Below the pieces are notes generated by a model. It was not told the origin of the DNA. It saw only the letters and a program-made list of their open reading frames with translations, and did not search any database. Position numbers and translations under genes: made by a program. A stretch of 64,000 bases of DNA from Macrolepiota albuminosa (Eukaryota; Basidiomycota; Agaricomycetes; Agaricales; Agaricaceae): positions 372,001 through 436,000 of the forward strand of contig JAMWFC010000059.1 of the NCBI GenBank assembly GCA_027475525.1, given 5' to 3'. Of this stretch, positions 21,401 through 32,769 are shown one piece after another (the stretch's first letter is position 1; every line of letters starts with the position of its first letter).

Positions 21401-21957
21401 AATGTGAGGTTAATCCTATCTAAATTAAATAGATATCAACAAAAGTGTCGGTGCACCTGCAAGTCATGTGCTTTAATGCTGACAAATAAATATAGATAAT
21501 TTATTATGTATAATTTTTACAATCTGTGATATCATGGGGCACTCACAATGTGAGTGCCGACTAAGTAAACTGATTCAAAAAAAAACTGTATAAAAGCCAC
21601 TATTTAAATAAAGATATCTAACTTGATTACATAGCTTTTTGGCTGCTAGTAAGTTAAATATAAACTTGCTGGGCGATGAATCACAAATTTAAAGAGATAG
21701 CTATCCAAAATCTAATAGTAGCAGATGTTTGCTTAGTTATATGAGCAGCTTCAGAGTAAATATACATGTATAAAATACAAATAGAAAGCTGATGATTAGT
21801 AGAATGCTATAGTGTATGAAAATATAGCATATATGCATACTAAATGTAAGTTTTGAAAGAGACAGTTAGTAGTTTTGAAGAATATGTCAAGACTGATGAT
21901 ATATGCTTGAATTTAAGAAGTCAGAAGGAAATATAATGATTGACTAATTAAATAAAG
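21400..21957. other. AT-rich spacer
   Basis: No gene or repeat is recognised between the hairpin repeat and the 180-bp array. Confidence 0.5.
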
Positions 21958-23248
21958 CAGATTCTGACTTTGAGCAGAGAGGACAACCCTGGAACATGAT
22001 GATCGACGAGTTAAAAAATGCTCAAAATCAAATGCAGAATATCACAGAATTAAGGGCTTGTACTATCAAAGTAGAAGTTATCAGTCCTAGCCAAGGTATT
22101 TTGGAAGATATTTCACAGTGAGATCTAAAAGATTACAGTAGAATCTGAATCTAGATAGAGGAGACAACTTGGAACATGATGATTGACTAATCTGGAAAGG
22201 CTCAAAATCAAATGTGAAATATCACAAGATCAAGAGCTTATATTATCAATATAAAAGTTGTTAGCCCTAGCCAAGGTATTTTGGAATATATTTTACACTG
22301 AGACCTAAGAGATTGAGGTAGAATCTGGATCTAGAAAAAGGGGACAACTTAGAACATAATAATCGACCAATCAGAAAAGGCTCAAAATCAAATGTGAAAT
22401 ATCACAAGATCAAAGCCTCATGCTCCCAATGTTAAAGTTGTCAGTCCTAGCCAAGGTATTTTGGAAGATATTTTACACTAAGATCTAAAGGATTACAGTA
22501 GAATCTGAAGCTAGACAGAGGAGAGAACTTAGAATATGATGATTGACCGATCAGGAAAGGCTCAAAATCAAATGTAAGATATCACAAGATCAAGAGCTCA
22601 TACTATCAATATAAAAGTTGTTAGTCTTAACCAAGGTATTTTGGTATATATTCTGTACTGAGACCTAAGGTATTATAGTAGAATCTGGATCTAGAAAGAG
22701 GGGACAACTTGGAACATGATGATTGACCAATTAGGAACTCAAAATCAAATATAAGATATCACAAGATCAAGGCCTCATACCCCCAATGTTAAAGTTGTCA
22801 GTCCTAGCCAAGGTATATTGAAAGATATTTTACACTGAGACCTAAGGGATTAGAGTAGTGTCTGAATCTAGAAAGAGGGGACAACTTGGAACATGATGAT
22901 CGATCAATTAGGAAAGGCTCAAAATCAAATGTAAAATATCACAAGATCAAGGCCTCATACCCCCAATGTTAAAGTTGTCAGTCCTAGCCAAGGTATTTAG
23001 GAAGATATTTTACAGTGAGATCTAAAGGATTACAGTAGAATCTGAATCTAGACAGAGGGGACAACTTAGAACATGATGATCGACTGATCAGGAAAGGCTC
23101 AAAATCAAATGTGAAATATTACAAGATCAAGGGCTCATACCACCAATATGGAAGTTGTCAGTCCTAACCAAGGTATTTTGGAATATATTTAACACTGAGA
23201 CCTAAGAGATTAGAGTAGAATCTAACTCTACACAGAGGGGACAATTCC
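21958..23248. repeat. 180-bp tandem satellite, seven units plus a partial
   Basis: Units begin GAATCTG(A/G)ATCTAGA and start at 22,141, 22,321, 22,501, 22,681, 22,858, 23,038 and 23,218; a diverged first unit starts near 21,958. The period is 180 bp except for one 177-bp unit. Each unit contains GACAACTTGGAACATGATGA, GGCTCAAAATCAAATGT and GTCCTAGCCAAGGTATTTTG. Two unit types seem to alternate in part (CTCATACC(A/C)CCAAT versus CTTATATTATCAAT), hinting at higher-order structure. Confidence 0.92.
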
Positions 23249-23355
23249 AATGCCAATATCTGTGTGACTTTTGTGTGACAGTCACACTGATAACGGCCAT
23301 TATCTGATCCCTCACATAACAGGAACTTGGCAAGATAATCACTAGTAGCTGGCAA

Positions 23356-23718
23356 ATGTGGTTAAACAAAGCCAAACTCGTGACTTGGAAAAAGTCCAAG
23401 CTTCACCATACATTAGATCTAGGTGCTCTGCGCGAGGTGGATCCGGAAGTGGCCCTGGTAGTTGCAGTGTCACGACCACCCCTTGATGATTTGGTTCATC
23501 TAGTCCCTGATGTATGGAAATTAGATCTACTAAACAACAGATGGATTGTGTCCCGTAAGCATACTATCAACCTTAGAGACTTAACTTCATCCTGGAAAAA
23601 GATTGTCATGCAACGGTTAGCGGAAGCCCAGACTTCACAACCCCAGACAAAGAAGGAGGAAACTCAAAAGCGTGGTCAGAGACAATCTGACAATGACATC
23701 ACAATCTTTTTACATTGA
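23356..23718 (+). CDS. Hypothetical 120-aa reading frame
   Basis: This open frame of 120 codons starts with ATG and has no recognised domain. Its C-terminal third is Gln/Lys-rich and polar. It begins about 110 bp after the 180-bp array and ends where a possible LTR begins, so it could be the tail of a retroelement polyprotein. It could also be chance. Confidence 0.25.
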   Translation: MWLNKAKLVTWKKSKLHHTLDLGALREVDPEVALVVAVSRPPLDDLVHLVPDVWKLDLLNNRWIVSRKHTINLRDLTSSWKKIVMQRLAEAQTSQPQTKKEETQKRGQRQSDNDITIFLH

Positions 23719-24899
23719 TGTAGTAGGTCTCCTCCGGCACCTGGGGCCTGGCGAGCCGCTCCATTCTGAAAGAAATGGGTTTCAGTACTCTCACCTGGCT
23801 AGGGAGGAGTAGACTGCCCAGGACATCGGAATTGCCAACAAGTTCCCTCTTGCCGCCTTACGGTAAGTAGATGTGAATGTTGATATGGTGAGGACTATGC
23901 TAACCTCATCGTAGTTGGGATCATACCAAATCTAACACTAACTTAACATGCGTCAATCCCTTAGTAATAAGGGCTCTTAGCTGACAAACAGAATGCATTA
24001 CAGCCTAACCTAACACTAGGTTTATCTTAACCAGGTTTAACCAACGTGGTGGCTCTGATGAAGGACCCCTATCGCAGGGGGAGATATGCTGAGCCCCTTA
24101 GGGGCAATATGCAGCTGCCTAATCACCAGCACTTCTATGCACCCGCTTAAACCCTAGGCAAGGTCATCACCGAACAACTGATCGGATCACGGTACGATTG
24201 TTCTCCTCGATTTGGCTATTGTAATGCACATCTATCACTGACAGTTGATAAGCGCTGAGACCTGTATCAACAGACATCACTGATAATCACTGATTGATCT
24301 GATAAAAGATAGGGTCTCCCTGACGATTCTGAATGACAATAGAGTGTGGCAAACATGAGGCGCTCACAATTTGCCATTGGATGGCAATTGTTCTCCATTG
24401 TTCTCTATTGTTCTTATTGTTGTCAGCAGTAAGGCCCTGGCTCGGCGCCATGAGGCACATGAACTAGGCAACAAGACAAATGCTTGCAAATAGGCCTGAT
24501 GAGACTTATAAAAGTTGAAACTGGTCGGTTGGAAACTCCCCAGCCAGTTGCCAGCAAGCGACTACCTCCTCAGACCTACCGTCGCCCTCTCCTTCTCGCT
24601 TCGCTTGAAGTCGAGAGGCTCCTCCCTAACTAACCCTAACTAACCCTGACCATGTCACACGCACTTGATTCTAACCAAAAATCGCAAAATGATGCATACC
24701 AACACTCGCGAATACCGTTCCAACTCTAATAATCACAATGAATACTTATCTAACCCTCGTTGACGTTTCCATTCAAATCCTGTCACTAACTGATTGCGAC
24801 CATGTCACACTGACTTGGCTAACCCACAAAAACACTTACAAACACTGTTACACCTTCAATAATCACATACAACACTTGATAATTGCAATGAACACTTAT
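23718..24899 (+). mobile_element. Possible LTR-like sequence with TATA box
   Basis: This non-coding, moderately GC-rich segment starts near TGATGTAGTAGG. It has a good TATA box (TATAAAAG, 24,507-24,514) followed about 30-80 bp later by a pyrimidine-rich, transcription-start-like stretch and CCCTAACTAACCCTAACTAA at about 24,627. That layout suits U3-R-U5 of an LTR, but no partner LTR or target-site duplication was found. The CCCTAACTAA motif is not a telomere repeat because the spacing is wrong. Confidence 0.35.
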
Positions 24900-26553
24900 A
24901 TTTGACGACGACGATGCTACTGAGCCTGAGGACGACCACTTCAATTCCCGCCGCACCTCCTTCTCGTCATACCAACCAAGACGCCCTGTCTACTCATACT
25001 CGTACGTCCCCACTATTGTTGTCCCACACTCGTTCGACTCCCAGGACACAGTCCTCGACTCCAACGATGAAGATTCTCCGCATCCAAGCGGTGTCTCGTG
25101 CAGCGATGCACGCAAAAATGTTTGTTTTATAATGAAAATTATGTTACGCAAATAAATAATATATTTTTTTTCACGTAAAAGCAATAATTGACAATGCTGC
25201 TATTGTCCTGTATCTCGCCATCTTCAAAAGTACTGCCCAGTTTTTGGCAAAACATCATATTTGGTATTTTTTGAAAACATTTATTTTATGCATGAAATAT
25301 TTAATTTTTGCAGAAAAAAAATAGCTATGAAAAGCTAGATGGTTGTATGAGCTTGAGTTTGGCAATGGCGGAGTGATGGGATCAAAACGCGGTCCAGAAA
25401 ACTGAGGACAAGGAAACGTGTGGATTGACAATAACGGGCCGAGAAGCAAATGTGTGGGTCTGAAAAATTAGGAACATGGAGATGCATGGTTGTACAAGCT
25501 TGGGCTTTGATGGCAGAGCAATGGGATCAAAAACAGGGCTGCAATGAGCAAAATGATGGCAAAAAAGAAACTGGCACCAAAAATAGATGGGCACTGCGAC
25601 CAGTCAGAAAATCTGGAAAACCTGTAGAGAGACAGTGACTGGAGGCTGAGCATAAAAATTGGAGGAATTGAACGCGAAACAAAGCAGGAAATTCTGCCTA
25701 TGTTGACCGCCATAGTGAGCTCCACGACTCAGACTACCGCCACTTTCCTGTCGCCCAGCCACGCCCCCACACCTCCAACATCACCGTCTCCACACGCCTG
25801 CGCTGGGAGTCCTTTGATGACGACGACGCCACTGAGCCCGAGGACGACCACTTCAATTCCCACCGCACCTCCTTCTCGTCATACCAACCAAGACGCCCTG
25901 TCTACTCATACTCGTACGTCCCCACTATTGTTGTCCCACACTCGTTCGACTCCCAGGACACAGTCCTTGACTCCAACGACAAAGATTCTCCGCATCCAAG
26001 CGGCGTCTCACGCAGCGATGCGTGCAAAAATGTTTGTTTTATAATGAAAATTATGTTACGCAAATAAATAATATATTTTTTTTCACGTAAAAGCAATAAT
26101 TGACAATGCTGCTATTGTCCTGTATCTCGCCATCTTCAAAAGTACTGCCCAGTTTTTGGCAAAACATCATATTTGGTATTTTTTGAAAACATTTATTTTA
26201 TGCATGAAATATTTAATTTTTGCAGAAAAAAAATAGCTATGAAAAGCTAGATGGTTGTATGAGCTTGAGTTTGGCAATGGCGGAGTGATGGGATCAAAAC
26301 GCGGTCCAGAAAACTGAGGACAAGGAAACGTGTGGATTGACAATAACGGGCCGAGAAGCAAATGTGTGGGTCTGAAAAATTAGGAACATGGAGATGCATG
26401 GTTGTACAAGCTTGGGCTTTGATGGCAGAGCAATGGGATCAAAAACAGGGCTGCAATGAGCAAAATGATGGCAAAAAAGAAACTGGCACCAAAAATAGAT
26501 GGGCACTGCGACCAGTCAGAAAACCTGAAAAACCTGTAGAGAGACAGTGATTG
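24900..26553. repeat. 912-bp tandem duplication (two units) and a third partial unit to 26,800
   Basis: Sequence from about 24,900 recurs 912 bp downstream (for example 25,450 matches 26,362) with only scattered differences through about 26,553. A third, shorter copy of the unit end lies at about 26,640-26,800 (CTGGCACCAAAAATAGA...). In the first part of each unit the plus strand reads EPEDDHFNS, then SSYQPRRPVYSYSYVPTI. The second unit also has an upstream in-frame extension (ELHDSDYRHFPVAQPRPH, about 25,711-25,765). I do not recognise this protein. Confidence 0.88.
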
Positions 26554-26819
26554 GAGGCTGAGCATGAAAATTGGAGGAATCGAACACAAGACGGAGCAGG
26601 AAATTGAGGGACAAATTTCCAGTGATTATCTCCTCCCTCAAAACGATGGCAAAAAAGAAACTGGCACCAAAAATAGACGGGCGCTGCGATTGGTCAGAAA
26701 ACCTGAAAAACCTGTAGAGGGACGGTGACTGGAGGCTGAGCATGAAAATTGGAGGGATCAAACGCGAAACAAAGCAGGAAATCGAGAGACGAACCCCCCC
26801 TTTCGACAATGGCGGTTAT

Positions 26820-27056
26820 CCCCCCCCTCATATTCGCTGGTGTCAGTAGTGCTGCCAAAAGCACTTGTCACAGATTTAAGGTTTGCCTGGGAAAGTCTTT
26901 CTTAATCTGGTAACAACTATATTTTCTTTTATAATACAAGCTACTCATTCATGCATTGTTTCTATGTATGTTTACAAGGCTTTTTTAAATATTATCACAC
27001 AGGAAATGTCTATAGACAACGACATGTAGCTAAACACAATCACATGGAGCGTGTTT
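26820..27056. other. Spacer without recognised features
   Basis: A C-rich run (about 26,830-26,836) and otherwise AT-rich DNA; no gene seen. Confidence 0.5.
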
Positions 27057-27510
27057 TGTACTGACTCTCGACACATGTTATTATTTGTCTGTATTTAACA
27101 GCACTCCTTCTTATGCTTTCAACACTTCAGTAGTCAGAGTTGATATGTGTCGCATCTCCAGGGTATGTATGATATACTCTTTTCATGGTAAGTCTGTTCT
27201 TTTTACGAAAAAAGTACCTTAGACTCATATTTATCTTTCTTTTCAGTCCCGTAGTAGGTTTGAGTCCTTCCCGGGACATTTTGACACTCGCGCTTCTTTC
27301 AGTTTTTTCAACGCACAACATATATATCCCTGTCTACTTCTGCATTCCATATATTTATCCGATCATCAAGTGGCATACATGTTCAACTCATACAGCAGCT
27401 CTTCAAATCTTTGCAAAGTCAACAATATCCCATGCCCCTACTCATTGGTTTATCTCATCATTTCCATAAACTTTTGAACTCGACTGTACAGCCCAACGTT
27501 AATAGTTAGG
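27057..27510. repeat. Diverged duplicated segment (copy 2; other copy at 14,867-15,365)
   Basis: It carries the same landmarks as the first copy, including the tRNA-minihelix-like hairpin at 27,246-27,278. Stops interrupt the minus-strand frame that is open in copy 1. Confidence 0.6.
27246..27278 (+). other. tRNA-minihelix-like hairpin 4
   Basis: GTCCCG pairs perfectly with CGGGAC around a T-arm-like loop containing GGTTTGAGTCC (TTTGA instead of TTCGA, so the B box is weakened). An upstream GACTCAT stretch and CATGGTAAGTCTG resemble the tRNA-like features of copy 2. Confidence 0.4.
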
Positions 27511-27772
27511 AGATATTCGGACGTCAAAGGTCAAAAACTCACACGCTTTCAAATTCTGCACATTTTTGACAACATTTTCTATATCAAGGTTTCACGGTTC
27601 CATTCGCCACTCCATTCGAGTTCATTCCGCCTGCCAAATTGGTAGAACGCGGAAGGGACGTTAGCAAAATTATGCTTCAATGGCGAGGATGAGACTGCCC
27701 TGATACGGGCACAGACTGTACGTGAGGGACAGGAGCAGAAAGAGATGAGCAGAGAGAGGGAGGGAGCGGAGC

Positions 27773-28174
27773 GTGGATGACGGTATTGCTGCTAGCTTGG
27801 GGGATGTGTTGAGAGCTCTGTTGTTCATCAAGGCGATGATTGGAAATGCCATGGACTACGAAGTTCAAGTGTGGTCTAGGCTTGTCAAAACCATTGAATC
27901 GGACGAGACGAAGGCGGAGAAGTTGGACGACATCAGGCCCAGCATGGAGATGTTTGAGGGGACGTTGATGGACGCCATTTCTCACAAGGTCAACGATATT
28001 GCGCAGCATATTTCTACAATGGACCTAGACCGTGTTCGTGCACTTACCGAAGCAGAGATAGAGTGTCATTGGATAGCGATGGTCGAGACATGGATAGGGG
28101 CAGTGGAGCAGACGCTTGCCTTGCTTTTTGAACTTCCGGTCAGTGCAATCTTGCCGTTTCGTCAAGGAGAGTAG
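27773..28174 (+). CDS. Hypothetical helical protein, 133 codons
   Basis: An ATG-initiated frame, GC-richer than its surroundings, without a recognised domain. It is rich in Leu, Glu and Asp with amphipathic periods (for example IRPSMEMFEGTLMDAISHKV). It may be one exon of the gene continuing at 28.6-29.4 kb, but no clean splice connects them. Confidence 0.35.
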   Translation: MDDGIAASLGDVLRALLFIKAMIGNAMDYEVQVWSRLVKTIESDETKAEKLDDIRPSMEMFEGTLMDAISHKVNDIAQHISTMDLDRVRALTEAEIECHWIAMVETWIGAVEQTLALLFELPVSAILPFRQGE

Positions 28175-28624
28175 CTGATTATATGATATAATCCAGAGAG
28201 ACATACTATGCGTGTGCCCATGCGAGTGTGTGCGCACGTGTGTGTGGGCATGGACAGACAACGACGGGGAGAACGGGAACTCGATCAAATGCGCAGAGAG
28301 ACTGGTGGCGCTGGACAAAGTGGTGTAGCCGTCATTGTATGACGAATACGATGCAAGTCCGTGCTCATCCAGTCATCCTTGTGCCAGAGCAGAGTTGCGG
28401 TGGTGTGGCAATTGTAACATTGTGCTAGCCGGTGGACAGGGGATGAGCTACGTGGGGGAACTGTATGGATGGAGGATGACAAACCCATGACGTCGACAGT
28501 CTCCTGACGTGGTGGGGCCTGCGTGCATTTGCCATGGGTGTTGCACATGGATTTTGGCCACGGTCGTTTTTGCAACGTCGTGGCTTCCCACCAAAAAGAT
28601 TCTCGCAAGTGTTCCCAAGGTCAA

Positions 28625-29393
28625 CTTTTTTCTTGCAGAACAACAGATTCAGGCTGCTTGGAGTGATCTTTGCGCCGATTTGATATCTGTTGGTATCCCC
28701 ACATTGCTACATGTTGTGTCGACTGGGATCGAAGGTCAGAAAGTGACAAGGCATTATTAGATGATTTTGGTGAGGATATGGCAGGTCCCCGATGTAAAGA
28801 CGCATTGGGAAGAGTTAGTTCTGTTCCTTGTGATACCACTTAAGTCAGTCTTTGCCTTTCTCACAGTAAATTTGGCCTGACATTTTTTTTCAGGTCCTGG
28901 GTGATGTTCGGAGCGGAAATTGAACTATGGGAAGGTGTACTTCGGAGTTCAGTGTCCATGGCAGACTTCAACCTCCGTAATCCTCTCATGGTGATGGACA
29001 AATTTCTGAGGAGATTAGGAGATGACGGAACTGATGCGTGCGTCCCCCTTCATTCCTGTTCTCTTATGTTCAAGTTATAATGTCTTTTTCCTAGCTTTGT
29101 AGCTTTTCCTCAAGGCGTTTCTGCCCTCTTGACATACATAGATCTCTCAGGCTGCACAACGCTCCCTCAGAATGTTATTGCTGTTGTTGATCGTACTCTT
29201 TTTCTGCATTATTCCCCACGTGCAGAACTGCTCGCAGCCTGTCTTGATATCATACGACACCTTGGAAAAATGATTGCTGCTGTACCTCGAACATTACTGG
29301 TTCAGCTTCTGACTTTTGTAGAGAAAGGCTTATGTTGCTGGATAGCAGACAAGAAAGCGGCAATGCTGACAAGGGAGCACGTATGTTTTCATT
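28625..29393 (+). pseudogene. Exons of an unidentified helical-repeat protein (weak resemblance to fungal Rif1)
   Basis: Exon 1 (about 28,640-28,760) reads QIQAAWSDLCADLISVGIPT, then after a TAG PDVKTHWEELVLFLVIPLK. After an intron ending near 28,893 comes SWVMFGAEIELWEGVLRSSV and MVMDKFLRRLGDDGTDA. After a further GT-AG intron (about 29,040-29,094) comes FVAFPQGVSALLTYIDLSG and HLGKMIAAVPRTLLVQLL. Exon lengths and intron sizes are typical of a host gene. The pattern of long helices with a central FGxExxLWE motif reminds me of Rif1-type HEAT-like proteins, but I cannot confirm this. The TAG near 28,758 and the missing ends suggest a broken copy. Confidence 0.4.
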
Positions 29394-29399
29394 TCTGCT

Positions 29400-30378
29400 A
29401 GGGGTTGTCTACCTCAATTTGATTTATTTTCAGGTTCAGGTAGGTAACCATGCACTTTCACGCGTAAGGCTTTAAAAAATGACATCAACAGTCAAACTCT
29501 CAGCGTTGCCTCCCATCGGTATCAGGCGGAACTCATAGGTGTGCTCGAAATAACTGTACTCGCCTCGCACTGATCAAGAAACGATGTTGTCATGGCAAGC
29601 ACAGAATGACATGAGGCTTGCCAAGTCCTCTTATTGTGCAGGTGTTCTGCCGCACAGTAGTGCCTGTATCCGTGAATAAAACGAAGGCTGCTGAAAGACA
29701 ACCTGCGTGAAATACAACATGTGTTATGTCCAGGTTACACTTATAAAGTATACTTGTACTTGTACTTGTACCTCAGGTTTAGCAATAAAGAACCTTAACG
29801 GGTACAATCCAGACCAACTTTCCAGTAAGAGAACATTGAGAGGGCAGCATATATGCGACACAAAAAAACTTGATAGACTCGCCGAGGTGAACTCAGATTC
29901 ATGAACCAAACCTCAGTCCCGCTCATGGTCCCATCCATAACTGCGGTCGCGGTCCCTATCACCTTGATCATAGTCTTGATAGCCTCCCAGTCACCCCAGT
30001 CTTAAGGTGGTAGATGCTGTCGATCATGAGGGGAGAGTCCGCGTTGTCTACTGGGCGACGCATCTTCTGAATCAGACAATGTGACGTTATAAGCACGAGC
30101 ATGCGGTGAAGAGGTGGTCGGAAGAACGAGGTTGGATGCAGACCGTCGTGTTGGAGTAGGAATAGTGATGGGCGTCAATGCAGAGTTTTGCGTCAATGTG
30201 CTGGTCAAGGCCAATCATGCTTCTTCAATTGCCTGAACCCATTCTTACACTTCTGTCTGGGCTTGCAAATAAAATGTCCTGACGGGGGAGACAAGCCCAA
30301 ATGCAGTCAGATACTTGAAAGTAATCAAGAAAGTACCATATTGGCAGGGAGGGCAGTGGTCACAAGGGTGAGCGTGAC
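29400..30378. other. No confident gene; small ACTTGT microsatellite
   Basis: ACTTGT is repeated about four times at about 29,752-29,773. A 70-codon minus-strand frame at 30,214-30,002 is Ser/Pro/Thr-rich and unrecognised; it may be part of a decayed gene continuing to about 29,900. Confidence 0.4.
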
Positions 30379-30475
30379 TTGATTACTTTTGACAAGGGCT
30401 CTTTGAGAGCCCTCGTCAAAAGTGATCAGGTTCCCCACGCTAATTAATATTCTTACAATAAATAAATATATATTT
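30379..30475. repeat. Palindromic hairpin repeat, copy B
   Basis: TTGATTACTTTTGACAAGGGCTC and its near complement GAGCCCTCGTCAAAAGTGATC flank a short loop (30,380-30,428), followed by the same GTTCCCCACGCTAATTAAT and ATAAATATATATTT tail as at 21,304. The left arm has two extra differences, so this copy is older or more decayed. Confidence 0.78.
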
Positions 30476-30659
30476 GAGTTTACTGTCGGCACACGCAGGA
30501 TACAGCCTGCCCTAGTATTCCTCCCTGTTTTCACGCTTACTGTACCAAGCACATGTAGGGACTTAAGGGAGTAGGGCTCGACGTGGTGTGTGCCCAGATG
30601 GGAGAGGAGACAGATGGCTGTGAGAGGGGAGTAGAATTGGGTGAGTTGGTGTTTGTCAA

Positions 30660-31042
30660 CGATCTCTCAGTACCGAGAGGGTGGGATATACGGGGGTCAA
30701 CTCAAAGACGGTTGTAGTGACACTGTTTGTCAGAGGGCCGTAGATAATATAACTGGTAGGATGACAATCAGCAGATATAACAAGAAGAGGTGTAGACAGC
30801 ATATGTGTGACCAGTGATCCAGCCAATATCAGCCATGCAAGCGAAGCGGTCATCGGAATGGACGTCAAATACATACTTTGAGGTCAGCGCGGCACCAAGG
30901 AGGGATCCACCTGTAATATATACAACACCCTTTGGTTTTCCTGTTGAACCGGACATCTATCAAATAGGAAACCGTCGATCAGATATTCCAAAGTAGAGAG
31001 AAGTACGACACATAAAGAATGAACAAAGGATCTTCAGCTGCC
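30660..31042 (-). pseudogene. Captured acetyl-CoA synthetase (AMP-binding) exons
   Basis: Three minus-strand exons: 31,042-31,012 (AAEDPLFILY), 30,956-30,798 ([17 protein letters not shown], the P-loop-like adenylate-forming signature, then [20 protein letters not shown] and ITGHTYA) and 30,752-30,660 (YIIYGPLTNSVTTTVFELTP). Introns of 55 nt (30,957-31,011) and 45 nt (30,753-30,797) have GT/AG ends. Acetyl-CoA synthetase activates acetate to acetyl-CoA. Only about 90 residues around the ATP-binding core are present, without start or end, so this is cargo rather than a working gene. Thr of the usual YTSGSTG is Met. Confidence 0.9.
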
Positions 31043-31257
31043 AAAGCAATATCAGAAGTCAATCAATTCTTAGCTCTAACAGTATCATCAGTCCCTTCTT
31101 CCATGCCCACTTCTGGTGGACATGCATTCCCCATGTCAGACTTTCCTTCGTCAAGAGAGTTCCAAGCCAAATCAAGGATATATACGAGTGGACAGTGGGG
31201 TGGGAGCAATTTTGACCTTAAAGTATTGTAGAAATACAGCATGTATTAGCGGGAACA

Positions 31258-32064
31258 CTACAAAAAATACATTGAAGGCTTGTTAGCTTTGATTGCAGCA
31301 TCCTTGGCCTCCACAGTGGGGTCGAGGAATAAGTAGGCCAAGGGTTTATGATTCGAAGCATAGATCTGGTAATTTTCACTGCTGACCTCATCAATGATAG
31401 AGACGGCAAGTTCAGTGAGCCAATCTTCAAGATCAGTGTGCTTGGCATCAGCGATGGGGTAGAGGTAGATGAATTGGGGCTCATCATATGTGTGGTAGAC
31501 AACAACGGCAGGAGCGGTGATGCCAGCAGCCTTGGCGACCTCCTCATCAGTGATTAAAGCAAATAAATAGTTGTCACGGTGTTTATAAGCGACAGTGCTG
31601 AACTCAGGTGCAGGACATGAAGTGGACAAGAGAAGGTAGGCAACAACGATGAGTTTGTCAGCTTTGATGAATTCTTCGTGGTTCTTGACAGTAACTTCAG
31701 ATACAGTGAGAAGGGATTGTCTGAAAGAATTTAAACCCAACATCAATGGACAAGACAGTGTAATTTACTTGATCATGTAGCTGATAATGCTATCGGCCTT
31801 GCGAGGACTATGATACTTGGCAGATACATTGTTTTTATAGACTTGCAGTATTCTGGAGGGGAAGAGGTGAGTGTCATGATCATGCATTGGAAAGAAGACA
31901 TATGGATGGTTATCCTGGACTTTGTTGGCCTGACAAAAATCTGCTTGGTCAACACAGTCAACATTGGCAAGAGCAATGTCCTTTTTCTTGAGAGCTGTGG
32001 CGGCCTCTTCATAGTGATGGGCAAGCACCTTGCAGTGGCCACACCTTGCGATTCTTAGGTGCAA
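31258..32064 (-). pseudogene. Captured protein disulfide isomerase fragment (copy 2)
   Basis: Minus-strand exons give CGHCKVLAHHYEEAATALKK, NVDCVDQADFCQANKVQ, ILQVYKNNVSAKYHSPRKAD and SYMIK. After an intron (about 31,728-31,768) follow SEVTVKNHEEFIKADKL, APEFSTVAYKHRDNYLFAL, AGITAPAVVVYHTYDEPQFI and YQIYASNHKPLAYLFLDPT. It covers the CGHC active site of one thioredoxin-like domain and the following redox-inactive domain. The donor of the first intron has lost its GTATGT form compared with copy 1, while the downstream frame is better preserved here (163 codons open). Cargo of the element, no start, signal peptide or ER-retention end. Confidence 0.88.
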
Positions 32065-32134
32065 TATGAAGACTAGATAGAAAGAAATATGTAGCTGATT
32101 TTAAACGTGATATTCACAACAAGGCAAAGTAAGG

Positions 32135-32769
32135 TAATTTTAGATATAGCTTGGCCTGACCAAGCTGAAGTACTTGAATGGTTAAAAACTTGGCCTGGCC
32201 AAGCTGAAATACTTGATTTTTTAAGCAGCTTGGCCAACAATAATAAAGTTGCTAGTATTCTAGTTATATTTTAGATATAACTTGGCTAAAAGCTTGGCCT
32301 GAACAAGCTGAAATACTTGAATGTCTAAATAGCTTGGCTAAAAGCTTGGCCTGGCCTAGCTAAAAAATACTTGAATTTCTGAGTAGCTTGGCTGAAATAA
32401 TAAAATTGGGTGTATTCTAGCTATATTTTGAATATAGCTTAGCTAAAAGCTTGGCCTTGCCAAGCTGAAACACTTGAATTTCTAAATAGCTTGGCCAAAA
32501 GCTTGGCCTGACCAAGCTAAAATACTTGAATGTCAAAATAGCTTGCCAAAAGCTTGGGCCTGGCCAAGCTAAAATACTTGAATTTCTGAGTAGCTTGGCT
32601 ATAAGCTTGGCTAAAATAATAAAATTGGGTGTATTCTAGCTATATTTTGAATATAGCTTGGCTAAAAGCTTGGCCTGGCCAAGCTAAAAGACTTAAATTT
32701 CTCAATAGCTTGGCCAAAAGCTTGGCCAAATGGAAGAAAAATCAAATAAGCAGCTTGGCCAGCTTTGCC
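32135..32769. repeat. AGCTTGGCC palindromic array (copy 2)
   Basis: The same degenerate palindromic units as at 11.75-12.31 kb, with a different unit number and order. The final part, ending CAGCTTGGCCAGCTTTGCC, is almost identical in both copies. Confidence 0.85.

Noticed and set aside
24620..24655. CCCTAACTAACCCTAACTAACCC looked like telomere repeat
   Set aside because: The spacing is ten bases and breaks down after two units, unlike a CCCTAA array; it lies inside a possible LTR.
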